Positions 51,475 to 63,588 of a stretch of 64,000 nucleotides of DNA are shown in pieces. The notes beneath the pieces were generated by a model that did no database searches, was not told the DNA's origin, and saw only the letters and a program-made list of their open reading frames with translations. The stretch covers positions 263,722 through 327,721 of the forward strand of contig CAJJDP010000108.1 of assembly GCA_905182995.1 (NCBI GenBank). Reading direction: 5' to 3'. Both the position numbers and the translations under genes were made by a program. How positions within the stretch are numbered: position 1 is the first letter of the stretch; each line of letters begins with the position of its first letter. Origin of the DNA: Paramecium octaurelia. Its lineage: Eukaryota; Ciliophora; Oligohymenophorea; Peniculida; Parameciidae.

Positions 51475-52643
51475 ATGCAAAACCCACTTCAACAGTTCCT
51501 CACTATTCTGGCCACGAGAGAAGAAGTTATTTTTATGATCCGCATCCTCACCCACTAATCTCTTGAAGATGGAAGAAATCTCAGAGAATATCAATATGAA
51601 ATCATGAGAGGAGAACGAAAAAGAGAAGAACTGGAAACCCAAGTGTAAAATAACTGCCTTAAATGTTTGCTAGTTATTCAGCTATAACCGAATCTGCACA
51701 TCGAAAAGTGTTCCTCCCCAAAGTCGTTTAGAAATTCAACAAAATACAAACATATTATTCCAACAAAACCAAAGTAATCAACTTTCAATCTATCAGATCT
51801 ACTTCCCTAAACAAGGGTAACAAATCGGATAGGAGAACATCGTCTAGCCAAATCTAAGGAATGCCATAATCAGCATGCAACATGAGAGCTTGGTTTCCAT
51901 CCTTAAATACTTGAGTAACGTGCAGAAAATGAAAATGAAACTAGAACTCAATCGGGCATAGTATATGGAAAAGTAATATATAAAAGGCTATGCTTTATTC
52001 TAGAGAAGAGAGATGTAATCGTAATGAGAAGTTCTTTTCCGAACCTCTGCTCATGGGAAACTTCGGTATGCATTACATCAACAAATTGCATCAGAAATAC
52101 TATTTCCTAGCTTCTCACAGAAATTGGAAGAATGTTTACGATGTTCTCCTATTAGATGACACCACTAAATAGTTGTACCTCTAAGGAGCAGGTTGATCCC
52201 CATGTATTATTATATAGGTTTCAAGAGTGTGATTGCCAGTATCAATAAATAAAAGAAGTCCAATGATGCCCCTTAAGTCTATGTCCCAATAGAAACAACG
52301 TAGGAAATCATCACTACTCGCTATGAGAAACTACTCAAGGATCTCTTGGACATGAATCACCATGTCTCCAAATCTATTATGAAATATAACACTTTGCATC
52401 AACGCAGAAAAAAGAATAAGGAATCGTAAAGTAGAATCAAAATAACCACAACCAGACATTCACAATAAGATAAAATACTTAATTTAAGTGACTTTGGGAA
52501 ATTCTCTGCTCCCTCCTCCAGATATAGTAGATCAAGGTAACTCAAAACGTAGTTGTCATGTTTATAGTCTCCATCTGAACCGCACATTAAATAATATGAG
52601 TTTCTTTTAACTTTGCGTCAACCTGTTAATTCAGGTCGTTTGA
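51475..52643 (+). CDS. Helical protein, unrecognised; splice pattern partly uncertain
   Basis: 342 aa with five introns (51645-51673, 51774-51796, 51973-52003, 52192-52217, 52537-52567). The N-terminus (MQNPLQQFLTILATREEVIF) and most of the protein are helical; FFSEPLLMGNFGMHYINKLH, SHRNWKNVYDVLLLDD and ITTRYEKLLKDLLDMNHHVS stand out. If the last intron is retained the frame ends at 52672 instead (362 aa) and would overlap the next gene. The first two introns could be replaced by one 31-nt intron (51643-51673), also in frame. Family not recognised. Confidence 0.55.
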
Positions 52644-52668
52644 TTAATAAATGCATTAATTAAAATTC

Positions 52669-53628
52669 ATGAAATACTTTAAGGAAGCATCCTTCTCATT
52701 GAAATAAAAATTTGGCTACACCCCAGAAGAATAGGCTCTCAAACTCTTTGATCAAGCGTATCATTTCGATAGTTCAATCCTCCCCATCAATCTGATGGAT
52801 CAAATTGCTGAATTAAGTTTTCAAATGTAATCATTATGGAAATATTCCTAGGGAACACTATCCAAAAATAATCAATTAAATTGTTCTGCAATTATCAACC
52901 ATTGGAATCTCTTCCAATGTTATACTCAAAGTACTCTAACTCTTCTCAATTATTGTAGACACTCATTATTACAGATTATCTCTTAAAATACGGATGTTCT
53001 GGTATAATCGACGATTTGAAAGTAAGGATATACATGTTTCGAAATTATCAAGATTTTAAAATTGATTTCCAAGAACCTATCTACATAACAAGTATCAAAT
53101 TCAATATAACAAGTACGACAAAAAGCAGGGAATATTGCCAACTAATTAACCAATAGAAAACTGCTCTATAAGGAAAAAGAAATAGCAAGGCAAATGAAGC
53201 TTAAAATATAAATTAATAAACAAAAAACTTAATCATTGAGTCATTAAGATTACAAATAAACAACAACTACTATGGATGATATTCTAGAAAACTATATTTT
53301 TAAATACATGGATAAATTTAATGATAAATTGGAAAGTTGGGGAGATTCGATAAATGATAAATTAGATTAAATAATTGACAATATCACACTTAATACAACT
53401 TATGAAAGAGATGAAAATGGGTATTACTTTCCAGAATCATGTATGGATGAAATCACCATTACAAATACACCTATTGAAATTTAAGAAACATAAAATTAAG
53501 AGCAAAAAGTAACAAACAACCACAAAAAAGATTTATGTAAGTATCTTAATAATAAGCTAGTGGAATTCGAAAATAATGATATGTAAATTTATTAATAGCC
53601 GAAACAAGAGATTAATTTACTAGATTGA
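52669..53628 (+). CDS. ENTH/VHS-like adaptor protein
   Basis: 295 aa after three introns (52827-52851, 53002-53026, 53092-53113). The N-terminal 140 residues resemble an ENTH domain: IINQIVLQLSTIGISSNVIL then KVLQLFSIIVDTH correspond to the core helices, and IRQKAGNIANQL then YKEKEIARQMK to the late VR-x-KA ... ER region. The tail is disordered and ends NLLD, close to a clathrin- or adaptor-binding motif. ENTH proteins bind phosphoinositides and recruit coat components, so an endosomal/Golgi coat adaptor (epsin- or tepsin-like) is plausible. An upstream in-frame Met at 52651 would add six residues and leave 7 bp to the previous stop. Confidence 0.6.
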
Positions 53629-54136
53629 TTATACTATTTAATAATATAATTACAATAGTGAGTCCTATAATAATCATTTTAATGATTCTTATATAATTAT
53701 TAGATTTATAAAACTTATTTCGTTCCATTTCATACCAAAATTTCTGTGATTTTTAACATTCTCATATAAATTAAAAAATTTTAAGACTTCATATTAATAT
53801 TGATAAATTTTAATGGGGGTGATCAAATTTATAATGTCTAATTTTGATTAACCATATATTATAAATATTTATTAAATCACATGGTATTTATAGTCGAGTG
53901 ATATATCTTGGACATCTTTTACATAAAAGACTCGTAAATCACAAATTATGTCATCTTGATACTTATTCAATAAGATATGTTGGTTATTGCAAACAGATAA
54001 GACAACTTATTATTATTTAAATATTTATAGTATTTAGGTTTTTGTAACCTTTGGGTATTATTTGATTAAACTTTGCTAATCTTATTATGCCATTCAGAAT
54101 ATTTATGATATAAAGTATGAATATATATATATAAAT
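53629..54136. other. Intergenic, AT-rich, between convergent genes
   Basis: About 0.5 kb, highly AT-rich, including a TA dinucleotide run at 54120-54132. No frame, RNA gene or repeat recognised. Confidence 0.5.
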
Positions 54137-54601
54137 TCAAATAAAACTTTATACTTATGTAATATCTGCATTTTAGATATTCTTCCAATTATAGTATTCA
54201 AGAGAAAGTTCAAGAATTTAAGTGTATAATTGTTTGAATTTGTTAGAGATGTCTTCACTCAACAACTCTTCTCGTATTAATTCTTCGATCTCAAATGCGA
54301 TCTTTTCCATGTGATTGACAATAATTCCTATTGTTATTTCGGAAACAGAAACAGCAACATTATTTTTTTGTTTACTCAAAATGTGTTGGATCTGTTTCTT
54401 TAATTCTAAGATATTTTAAGTTCTTTGACAGTGTACTAACTTATTCAATTTTTTTTCCAGCATCGCCCATATTTCTAGTATCTTGTCATAAAGCTCAGGC
54501 AAAGTGATCGGTTTCGAATTGTAATTCTCATTTTCAACTTTGATAAGACGAATCAGAGATTAAGGATTTTTTGTATTTGGTTTTGTTATACAAAGACCCA
54601 T
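54137..54601 (-). CDS. Small helical protein with possible N-myristoylation site
   Basis: 154 aa, intronless. It opens MGLCITKPNTK: Gly2, a small residue context and Thr at position 6 fit the N-myristoylation pattern, and Cys4 could be palmitoylated next to it. The rest is amphipathic helix (LPELYDKILEIWAMLEKKLN, ITIGIIVNHMEKIAFEIEEL). No family recognised; membrane-peripheral location is inference. Confidence 0.6.
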
Positions 54602-54727
54602 TATAATTAGATATTTAAAAATATTACAAAATCATACTTTAATGACTGACTCTTAAAACTCCGAATAATATCTTAAATGTATTTTTAATTAATGCATGAA
54701 AATATTCAACATACAAAATTAATTTGA

Positions 54728-56568
54728 TCATTGAGGTTGTTAAATGTCGACTTTAGATGGTGAATTAAGCTGAAGTGTAAATCCGAATTTGTCAATCAGA
54801 ACTTTATAATCAAACAGTTTATTCCCATTGAATTCCTTAAAGATGTATTATCCCAAAAATTCCTTTTGTTTTTCATCCAATATAATATTACTCGATTGCA
54901 AGGCCCCCTTAAAATCGTTTTCATCACAAAACTCACAAAACTATGAGTTAGTTTTCTTCTGTAATACTATCTTGATTTATTCCACGATCATCTATCTGAA
55001 TTTCCAAACTTATTAAGCAATTGTTTGCATTATTTGTTACTATTATTCTTCATTCATTAATGTGTATTTTCCAATCACATTCTTCAATACACTTTTTATG
55101 ACACAAATATCATTAACCTACGAAGGTCGATAATCAACAAATTATTATGAATTATCTTCAATTAAATAACGTGCCAATAGTAATGCTTATTTACTATCCT
55201 AAATATTAAATGGATAAGCTGATAGTGTGTCAACTAATTCTGAAATTGTGATTTCTTATTTTTAATCAAAAAATGTATGAATGTCTTCAATTGGAATCTT
55301 TTATGACAATAATTAATATTTCAATATTTTTCCAATATTTTCAACATCACTAAAATTAACTCTTGGAAGTTTTTATTTCACTTATTCAGTTTCTTGAATT
55401 GAACTTATGATCTATGAAACCTTTTATTCCTCTTTTGCAGATTCAACACTAATTCGATTTGGGATAATCTGAGATTTCTCTTTAATATCGTCCTCTAATA
55501 TAATTTTAGAATCCGAGCCTACCTTAACAGAAGCAATCATTTCATCATCTGTGATTATAATATTATTTTTATTCACTTTTTCATCTAAAATCTCTTAGAA
55601 CAGTGTAGGAGCTTCTCTTTTATTTGTGAGCCATGACTTTTTTGTTTAATATTAATCTTCTAAATCTTTAAATTAGCGTTATTTCTGAGAAACAAGCATT
55701 CTCTACTTATCCAATTCATTCTATAATGACTAAATTATTGCTTATTTGTCTGCTAATTACTAATTGAGATTCTCAATAGTTTCTTTATACTTTTTCTTCT
55801 TTTAAATTTCCTATTCATGATCTTTCTTGAACTTCTCAAAATCTGCTTATGCTTATTCATATTACTTTTTATATTTCTCTTTCATAGCTTGACATGTCAA
55901 TAGCTCTTGTCTAAGATTCAGAATCTTCTTCTTTTGCTTTTGGTGTGAATTTTAAAATTATCTCAATTATTCCTCTAATTCAATTGTTTGAACAGTTAAC
56001 TTTTGAAATTTATTCACGTCACTTTCAGTCCTGAGAATTTCGTTGAATTACTTGTTTAAAAACTCAAACTTTAATTTAGTTGTACAAAGTTCGTTCTTGG
56101 AATATCAATAAGCACAATACTTCCATTTCTTAGAGTCGCATATAACGTGTACTTTTTTTGAGATTATCAATTTCAATCTATTTTTCTTGCAATAGCAGTC
56201 GAGCTTATTTCAATTTCTCTGCGAGTCTTTAGCTTTGATTGGAATTCATTTAATCATCGGATACTTCTTGAGTTGTTCGTTTCTCAATTTACTCTTTCTA
56301 TTATCAATAATTAATTGATTACCTCATCAAGTTTTATCTAAAAGCATAATTATTAGTTTAAATGTTTGAGTTTTTGATTCTCCTTTTTTAATGACATAAT
56401 TTCTTCTTTCAATTATTCAACATCCTTTTAGAATGGGAGTGAAACTCTGCCTGTTAAAATCTCATTGCTTGGAGAGTCCTAATATTTTTGAGAAATTCTT
56501 CTCCTGTAAAATTGAGATGTGCAAAAATTTGTATTATCCTAATTAAGCACTGGCAACCCATTTGTCAT
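54728..56568 (-). CDS. Coiled-coil protein with EF-hand-like C-terminal region
   Basis: 596 aa after two introns (56298-56322 and 56096-56120, both 25 nt). Residues about 40-320 are almost continuous coiled coil (KENQKLKHLNQQL, EKLKQARLLLQEKQIEIDNL). The C-terminal 220 residues resemble paired EF-hand helices without good Ca-binding loops (IPIEDIHTFFDQKQEITISE, then LIEDNSQQFVDYRPSQVND). This layout is typical of cytoskeletal or ciliary scaffolds. Exact family not recognised. Confidence 0.7.
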
Positions 56569-56823
56569 AGATTAATTCAGAGAATATGGAACTCTTTAAT
56601 TTAATCGAATAGTTCGATTCATTATAAATTTATTAATAGTAACATTTAGACCACATATAACCAAATTTAAAAGATAGAAATCGTCGATATATAAATAATG
56701 AGAACGAACTTACGCAAATCTTCCTTCTATTTCTACTGATTTCAATCAAGTTTATAAGCTTCTACCAAATTAATTAAAGAAAATAAAAACGAAAAACTTA
56801 AGTGAATATACTATCATTCAAAA
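56569..56823. other. Intergenic
   Basis: Short AT-rich spacer between two tandem minus-strand genes; contains the presumed promoter of the coiled-coil gene. Confidence 0.5.
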
Positions 56824-59615
56824 TCAATCAAAACTCTTTTCAAGTTGATAAAACACTTCTGAAATCATTTCAATTCTAATTGGTTTTGAAAGGAATGCAT
56901 CGAATCCCAATTTCTCACACTTCTCCTATTAAGATTCATCATCAAATCCTGATAAAGCAATCAATTTAATACTATCGATTTCTTTATTATTAATCTACGC
57001 ATAATAAGGAAAGTCATTACCATTTTACGAATTTTTTCAGCTGCTTGCCACCCATTTAAAATCGGCATTTGCAAATCCATAAAAACATACTTTATATTTA
57101 AACTCTTCTGATGTTCTTATAACTACATTTAATAACACAACTCTTACTTTAAGTATGGCTTATTGTCCATTAAAAGCTTCAATTATGTCTGCTTAAGGTA
57201 TTAAATTCTGCAATAACATTTTAAAAGCAATCACATTAAATGTTTGATCATCTACTATTAAAATACCAAATTTTTAACTCTGAACCAATTATTGTATTAG
57301 AAACTTAGGGTCTTAAACTTCCAAAGGATCTTATGATTGTAAACACTTTTAGATAGAAGTTTTCTAACTTAATGATTACAATTGCAAAATATTCTTTGAT
57401 TTTGTATGATCACCATCTTCTAACGATGGTTCGTACATCTCTGTTTCTGCCTTCTCTAGAGGTTTTGTGTATAATCTAACATAGGATGATCTGACAAATA
57501 AGGATTATTGATAGGGCTTATCCTTCGAATATGGAGATTCCTCATTCTGAAAATTACTTAAATGTTAAGAACTGTTTTCTTATTTAAAACAGCTAACGTA
57601 ATTTTAAGTTCTATGAGGATTATCTTACAATTTAGCATAAATCTAAAATGTCATTTTGGTACCTACATTTACTTAACTTTCCAAATCAATTGTATCCGAT
57701 GGTCCCAACAAACTTACAAGTTTCTTACAGACCATCAGACCTATTCCAGTGCCATTCTTATTTTCTATTTTTTGCGATGAGAAAGTAGCAAACATTTTGA
57801 ATAATTTTGGTTTCACCGAATCTGCAATTCCACAACCTGTATCTTCAATTGAGATTGTATATACAAGTTTGTTACATGCAATACTAGGATGTTTGCCTTA
57901 AAGAGACTTTCGAATCTAAGAAATTGATTGATTGGAATTCAAAAAAGTAATGTTTTTGGAGGAATTGTTTCTCTTTATATGCTAAGATTTATCTGTATTC
58001 AAAGATTAGACTGTGATCGTAATACTGCCTTTTACTGTGAATTTCAAAGAATTCGATATAATATTCATGATAATTTATTTGATTCTATTCGGATCCGAAT
58101 GCACCTAATAAAAAGGAATGTCATAAAATGTCTTAATTTCTACTCCTTTTTATTCTGCTGAAATAGCTATGGTCTCAATAACCTCATCAATCAATTCATT
58201 TATATAAAAATCACTGGGACATAATCTAAGTTCATTTTTTTCTATTCTTGCGTAATCCTATATATCATAAATCATATATAGCATCAATTAAACATTTTTC
58301 CTAATAATACTCAGAAAATATTTCTCTTCTGGATTTAAATCCTGTTTACTTTCCAAGGTTTCTAAAATGGTCACTATACCATTAATGGGTGTTTTGAAAT
58401 CATGAAAAACACTGGCAAGAATCAAATCTTTATTTTCGCATATCTATTTCTACTCTGATAATTGTTATTGCAATTAAGTTAATGATTTTTCGATTTCTTT
58501 ATTTTAAAATATCAAAAGAAAAGCTTCATTCTTATTCCAAAAACAATGATTAAAAAATAACTTCAACCTTTTCTTCTTCAATTCACTTACACATTTATGT
58601 CTTAAACTTTGGCTTTGTATTAGCAATTCCTCCATAATTTTAGATTTCTTACTTTTTGGAGTTTCCTCACTTAGTTATATAGGAATTCTATTAAACTATT
58701 GATATTTAGGAGTTTCAATCATGATTTCAGGATGCTGATCGAATTGTTATTTTTGTTGTTCCTCCATCTGGTCCTCTATGTCATTGTTAACTTCCCCTAT
58801 ATTTCTGAACTCTTGAAACAAGGGACTTGAGGCTAAATATTAACAATTATCCATAATTTCTGTAAATATGGATCTAAATCTATTTTGTGGATTGTATAAG
58901 GAGTCTTTTGAATTATCAAATAAACTCTGGAGCGTAATTTTGTTGTCTGAAAAAAAGTGATTCAAACATTCGATAAACTCTTCTGAGTGAGTTGTATTGT
59001 ATTTGTATTCATTTTCCAAAGCCTTAGTGTGATACATAGGTTTCCGAGACGATTTATCTATTACTAACAAAGGCAATGGCAAGATCTCTTTAAACAGCAG
59101 CAAAAGATCATTTTCATCGCTTTATTCTTGTAACTACAATTATAATAATCACTTTTACTATCAGAATTGGGGTAAAGATCAATCCTAAATAAGATATGGG
59201 ATACGAATACTCATTGAATCTTATGATGGAATAGGTGAGCACTATAAAGTATATCAATTTCTGTAGCAGTTGTACTCGGAGAACCTTAGTTAGGGCCAAA
59301 AGTTTAAGTATTATAAATATGAAAATTCCCTTGATTTTAAATGTCTATTTATACCTTCTGTTGAGTGATTATAGTCATTTCAACTTACACTATCTGCATA
59401 ACCAATTGAGTTAAAGCCAAATAATAATCTCCTGTTAAACAAATAAACTTTTATTTGCAGTCTAACAATAAAAAAGTTAAGGAAAATATGAGATCCACAA
59501 CAATAAATAGCCCAGAATCTAATGTATTGATAAGTTAAGTAAGTCCCAAAATCAAAAATAGAATGGATGCAATGAGATTGCATATTGTGAATCTTTGCTG
59601 TAATCCAATTTTCAT
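56824..59615 (-). CDS. Second membrane hybrid histidine kinase with receiver domain
   Basis: 896 aa after four introns (59330-59354, 59134-59158, 57123-57147, 56995-57020). The N-terminal 150 residues hold several hydrophobic helices (ICNLIASILFLILGL, GLFIVVDLIFSLTFLLL, GIFIFIILKLLAL). The catalytic core has H-box SVFHDFKTPINGI (His near residue 387), N-box IKQIIMNIISNSLKFT, G1 EDTGCGIAD and G2 GTGIGLMVCKKL. The receiver shows LIVDDQTFN, Asp in FMDLQMPILNGW (near 819) and Lys in FLSKPI. A 19-nt form of the second intron (59134-59152) also keeps the frame. Overall layout parallels the kinase at 32987, but sequence and intron positions differ. Confidence 0.93.
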
Positions 59616-60387
59616 AATCTAAGAATAGAAAATATTTAATAAAATAATTTCATATGTTCTTTGACTTATACGCAATAGGTAAATGAAAACTATTTGAATT
59701 TACATGCGATAATTTATTACTTTATCACTTTTCTACTAAAATACAATGAAATAAATAAAATATTATGGGGATTTTTAAATAATCATTGAGTATACTAAGG
59801 GGCCTTGAATACCTTCTGTAGGTAATTTATTTGCTGTACCATTAAGAATAAATGCAAACGAAGTAAACCTTTGTCACTTATAACTGAAAATAAAATTAAC
59901 CGGATCTAACAAATCCAATTTAAGTATAATGCTTTGATTATATTAAAGCCCAATTTTTATATGTTAATAACACTTAAACTTTCTTATTTTTTAAAATAAT
60001 ATTCACTATTTCATCAATTGTGCATTTTCAATTAAGTAGACAATCTTTTCAATGGCAATATCTATTTTTTATTTACTAATGTTATAAGATTTGTTATATT
60101 TACATTAAATATAATTTTTCATTTTGGGAGTGACCATAATCTAAGACTTTCTATTAAATTCGAAGACCTCCCAGGTTATCTGGTAAAAGTAAAAAGAAAG
60201 TATAACGAATATTATCCTTTAGTTTGAAATAAAAAAACTTGAGAAGAAAAAAAAAAAAAATAGAATCTGAAATAAATCTATCAAATAATATTTATTGCTA
60301 ATGGTTTAAATATTACATGGTAGTTATTAATTTGTTTTAATAAGAAACTAGTATATTATGGATTCTCAAAATTGGAAATTCTTGCAA
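59616..60387. other. Intergenic, AT-rich, with poly-A tract
   Basis: Upstream of the histidine kinase start. Very AT-rich, with a run of 14 A residues at 60247-60260. No credible gene or RNA recognised. Confidence 0.5.
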
Positions 60388-61386
60388 TCATTCAATAGAT
60401 CTTTGCTTTGAAATTAGTGAATTCTAACTAAAAATATATTTAACACATATCAAGTATGCTGAAGAGATTATTAATTGTTCCAATCCTCTAGTTCTTAAAC
60501 CTTTACTCTATTTTGATTCAATTACACTATTTTCACTTTTATGTAAAAATTTCTGCCCATCTTGTTCAATTGAATACAAATTTAATTCCTCCAATGTATT
60601 TGTTTTTTTGGTTAATGAACCATCTACTTTCTCTAAATTTATAATTAGTTGAAAACACCTTGAAGTTAGGCCTGTAGAATCCAAGGAAATCGGAAAAAAA
60701 TTATTCAACCATTTAATATAACACAAAATAATATATTCAATTTTAAGGCTTTTTTATAATTATACTTGACTTTTCTAAAGCTTACAATCCTTATGTTTCC
60801 ACAAAAAGGATGCAACAATGATATAATAGCATTGAAGTGCAATACCTAAGTTGAAGTTATCAATATTGATTCTTCATCAACAATTTAACTATCAAAGTCA
60901 ATATAAATCTTATAGTTTCATTCTAATATTCCTGTTCATATTTATTAAAATACATGAAAATGGTATTACTTTAGTTTGAGTTTAACTATTATACTATCAA
61001 AATATCATTAACAGGTTGGTCCTAGTAAGAAATTTCTATTTAGATTGAATATTTGTTGATTACTCTTTGATTAGTCAAATCCCGAAAATTAATATATTTC
61101 ATCTAATAAAAGCTATAAGTGTTTATAAAGAATTGATGAACGATGCAAATATCTTAAGAGAAGTTGTTCATCATCAACTTTTGGCTAAAACTGTATGATT
61201 TCACTCACATAGAATTTATAAAGAGCCTTGGTAAGGATTCTAATAACTTAATAGAGACTTGGAGTATAATTAGTACCTTCTAGAACTTTATTTATGATAA
61301 ATCATACCTTAAATTGAATAATTTTATGATTAGAATTTAGAAGTAGCCTAAGTAAAATTACAGTGAAAAATGAACAAAAAATGCAT
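60388..61386 (-). CDS. Protein-coding gene with unresolved internal structure
   Basis: The 5' part from ATG 61386 (MHFLFIFHCNFTQATSK) continues after a 22-nt intron (61298-61319 region) into clear helical coding sequence (LYQVIRILTKALYKFYVSEI, LHRSSILYKHLQLLLDEIYQ). The 3' part is clear too (CYIKWLNNFFPISLD, SRCFQLIINLEKVDGSL, ending QRSIE at 60388). Between about 60840 and 61010 two frames both look coding and no set of ordinary introns joins them: one ends in MKNQY-stop, the other contains DFDSQIVDEESILITST. A sequencing error, an unusually long intron or a frameshift are possible. No family recognised. Confidence 0.45.
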
Positions 61387-61482
61387 GGTTCTAAAATTAA
61401 ACACAAGAGATGAAATTTCAATATTTATAGTTTGAGAGACATGTAAGGAGAGTAAGACGAAAGCATTTAATATAACAAGTTT

Positions 61483-62423
61483 ATGCAGAACTTCAGCAAA
61501 GAGGAGAAATTAGGAGAAGGAACTTATGGAATAGTAACTAGAGCATTTGATAAAAAAAGAGGAAAAGTGGTTGCTATTAAGAAATTGAAATTGGATAACT
61601 GTGATGATGAAGGAGTTCCAAGTACAACCATCAGAGAAATAGCAATTTTATAAAAATTGAAACACGCAAACATCATAAAGTATTAGGTGTTGATAATTTA
61701 GTTTATTGGAAGTAAAATACTTTATGTAAGAGAAGAAGATACTATTGATCTTTGAATCAATGCAATGTGATTTAAGGAAATACTTAGATAAGAACCCAAC
61801 CTTATCATTAAATACTATTAAATTAATTGTCTATTAAATCTTGTTGGGCCTTTCGTTTTGCCATAGTCGTAGAGTATTACACAGAGATTTAAAGCCATAA
61901 AATATCCTATTGAATGAGACAATGACATTGAAATTGGCAGATTTCGGACTTTCCCGAGTGTTTCCATTTCCAATGCCTAAATTCACAAAAGAAATAGCAA
62001 CACTTTGGTATCGAGCACCAGAATTGATGTTGGGAGATGACAATTATGGAACTGGAGTGGATATCTGGGCAGTTGGATGCATAATGGCAGAATGTTTAAT
62101 AGGTAGACCATTATTGACAGGGGATAGTTAAGTTGATATGTTGTTTAAAATGATGGAGGTATGAATAGAGAGATGTTTAATATTAGTTACTAGGCACTCC
62201 AACAGATAATTCGTACGTTGGTTTGTCAAAACTGCCCCATTTCAAGGTGACATTCCCAAAATTCCAGGGCAAAGATTTAATGCAGGTGATACCTGTATTG
62301 GAACATGATAGAAAGGCCTTGGAGATTTTGTAATCAATGCTGCAATTCAATCCAGGGAAGAGACCGTAGGCAAAGGAATTGTTAAAGCATAATTGGTTTG
62401 ATGATATAAGAAATAATTATTGA
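61483..62423 (+). CDS. Cyclin-dependent kinase (CDK1/2-type)
   Basis: 296 aa after two introns (61680-61701, 62159-62186). P-loop GEGTYG (with the usual inhibitory Thr-Tyr), catalytic AIKKLKL, cyclin-binding helix PSTTIRE in place of PSTAIRE, HRDLKPQN, DFGLSR, activation loop [13 protein letters not shown] with the CAK-target Thr region, and [13 protein letters not shown]. The length is typical for a minimal CDK. The PSTTIRE variant suggests a ciliate-specific cyclin partner. Role in cell-cycle control is inferred from family. It converges on the carboxypeptidase, 16 bp between stops. Confidence 0.94.
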
Positions 62424-62439
62424 TTATTGTTTATCATCA

Positions 62440-63558
62440 TCATTTCTCCTCTTAGACTAGTTTTAATAACATTTCTTAATAGGCTTCTGTCCAATTTTAG
62501 ACATACCAGTCGTACTGGGAACTATCTGGGTTGAAATAATCAAAGCATTCTTCTTTAGACATGTCATATTTGGAAGATGTTTATAAGAAACATGAATGAT
62601 TGTTATTGTGTTCGAATTTTCTATTTTTAGATGATTATTATTGGCCTGTCAATTATAAGAAACTAGAATGAGTTCTTGATTTGAGTTGTTCTTCCAAATT
62701 GATAGAGCCATGATAGATTTCAAAAGCAAAGGAATATCTAATTTTCAATTCGTCATAGGCATAATCAACACAACTTCCTGGTGCTAAATAGCCTATGGCT
62801 TATGATGCAACTCCAACATCACATGAGGGACAATACTTGCCAGATATGTCATTAAGAATGTCCATCATTTTTTCTTCATTTTGTTCAGCTAAATTATTGA
62901 GTTTACGATTTACCTGCATCTGTTGAATAGGCATGAGGTGTAAACATTCCTAAAGTACCAGAATGCACAGTTAGGAAGATGTCTGGGTTAAATGATTTCA
63001 AAGAATCACGCACTGCTCTTGTTTCAGGTTCAGAGAATGGATTTGGTCCTGATGTTACTTATCTTACATCATCTTGAACCTTTTCCCAGTGTGCATCGTA
63101 ATTTCTATTGATGTCGACTCCATTTTCGTTTTCTCTTAAACAGTATTCTCCACCTTCTACTTTCTATCTTGAGAGGGGATTTGCATTAAGAATCAATCTC
63201 AATTCGAAGTCATCCAGAATTTATTTATTTTTTGGGTCTGTTTTTTCAAAGCACAAGTCATTCAAGAAATGAATTCCTGATTCTGGACTGATCAATTCTC
63301 TTGGGTGTTCACCAAATAAAATGTAAGCTAAAACAGTTAGTTCAATGCAATACCCCTATATTTTTTGTTTTGATTTCTATTAATGTTCACTTCCTTAATC
63401 AATGGACTATCAGAAGCATTAGACAATGACAAGAATGAGCAACTTCTACTGAGAGATTCTAATTCCTCATTCAATTCTGCTGTTGTGTGGTACTTGCTAC
63501 TGAACTTAGTTGCAAAAACCAATGACAGGCTCAATATGACTAATATTGCAATTTTCAT
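62440..63558 (-). CDS. M14-family zinc carboxypeptidase, secreted
   Basis: 355 aa after two introns (63328-63353, 62889-62913). Signal peptide MKIAILVILSLSLVFA. M14 features in order: zinc ligands H and E in FGEHPRELIS, NANPLSR, substrate-binding DINRNYDAHW, SEPETRA, the third zinc ligand in TVHSG, and the catalytic Glu in FAFEIY. Only a short segment precedes the catalytic domain, so there is little or no pro-region. The tail WYVQNWTEAYQEML is helical. Probably a digestive or lysosomal exopeptidase. A Gln/Asn-rich insert after the catalytic Glu (near residues 285-310) contains several TAA/TAG codons and could hide an extra intron. Confidence 0.9.
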
Positions 63559-63588
63559 AATATAATAAAAACGGAACTTAGTTTAATT

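Noticed and set aside
54120-54133. TA dinucleotide run as a possible chromosome-fragmentation site
   Set aside because: Short TA runs are common in this AT-rich DNA and no G-rich telomeric repeats accompany it.
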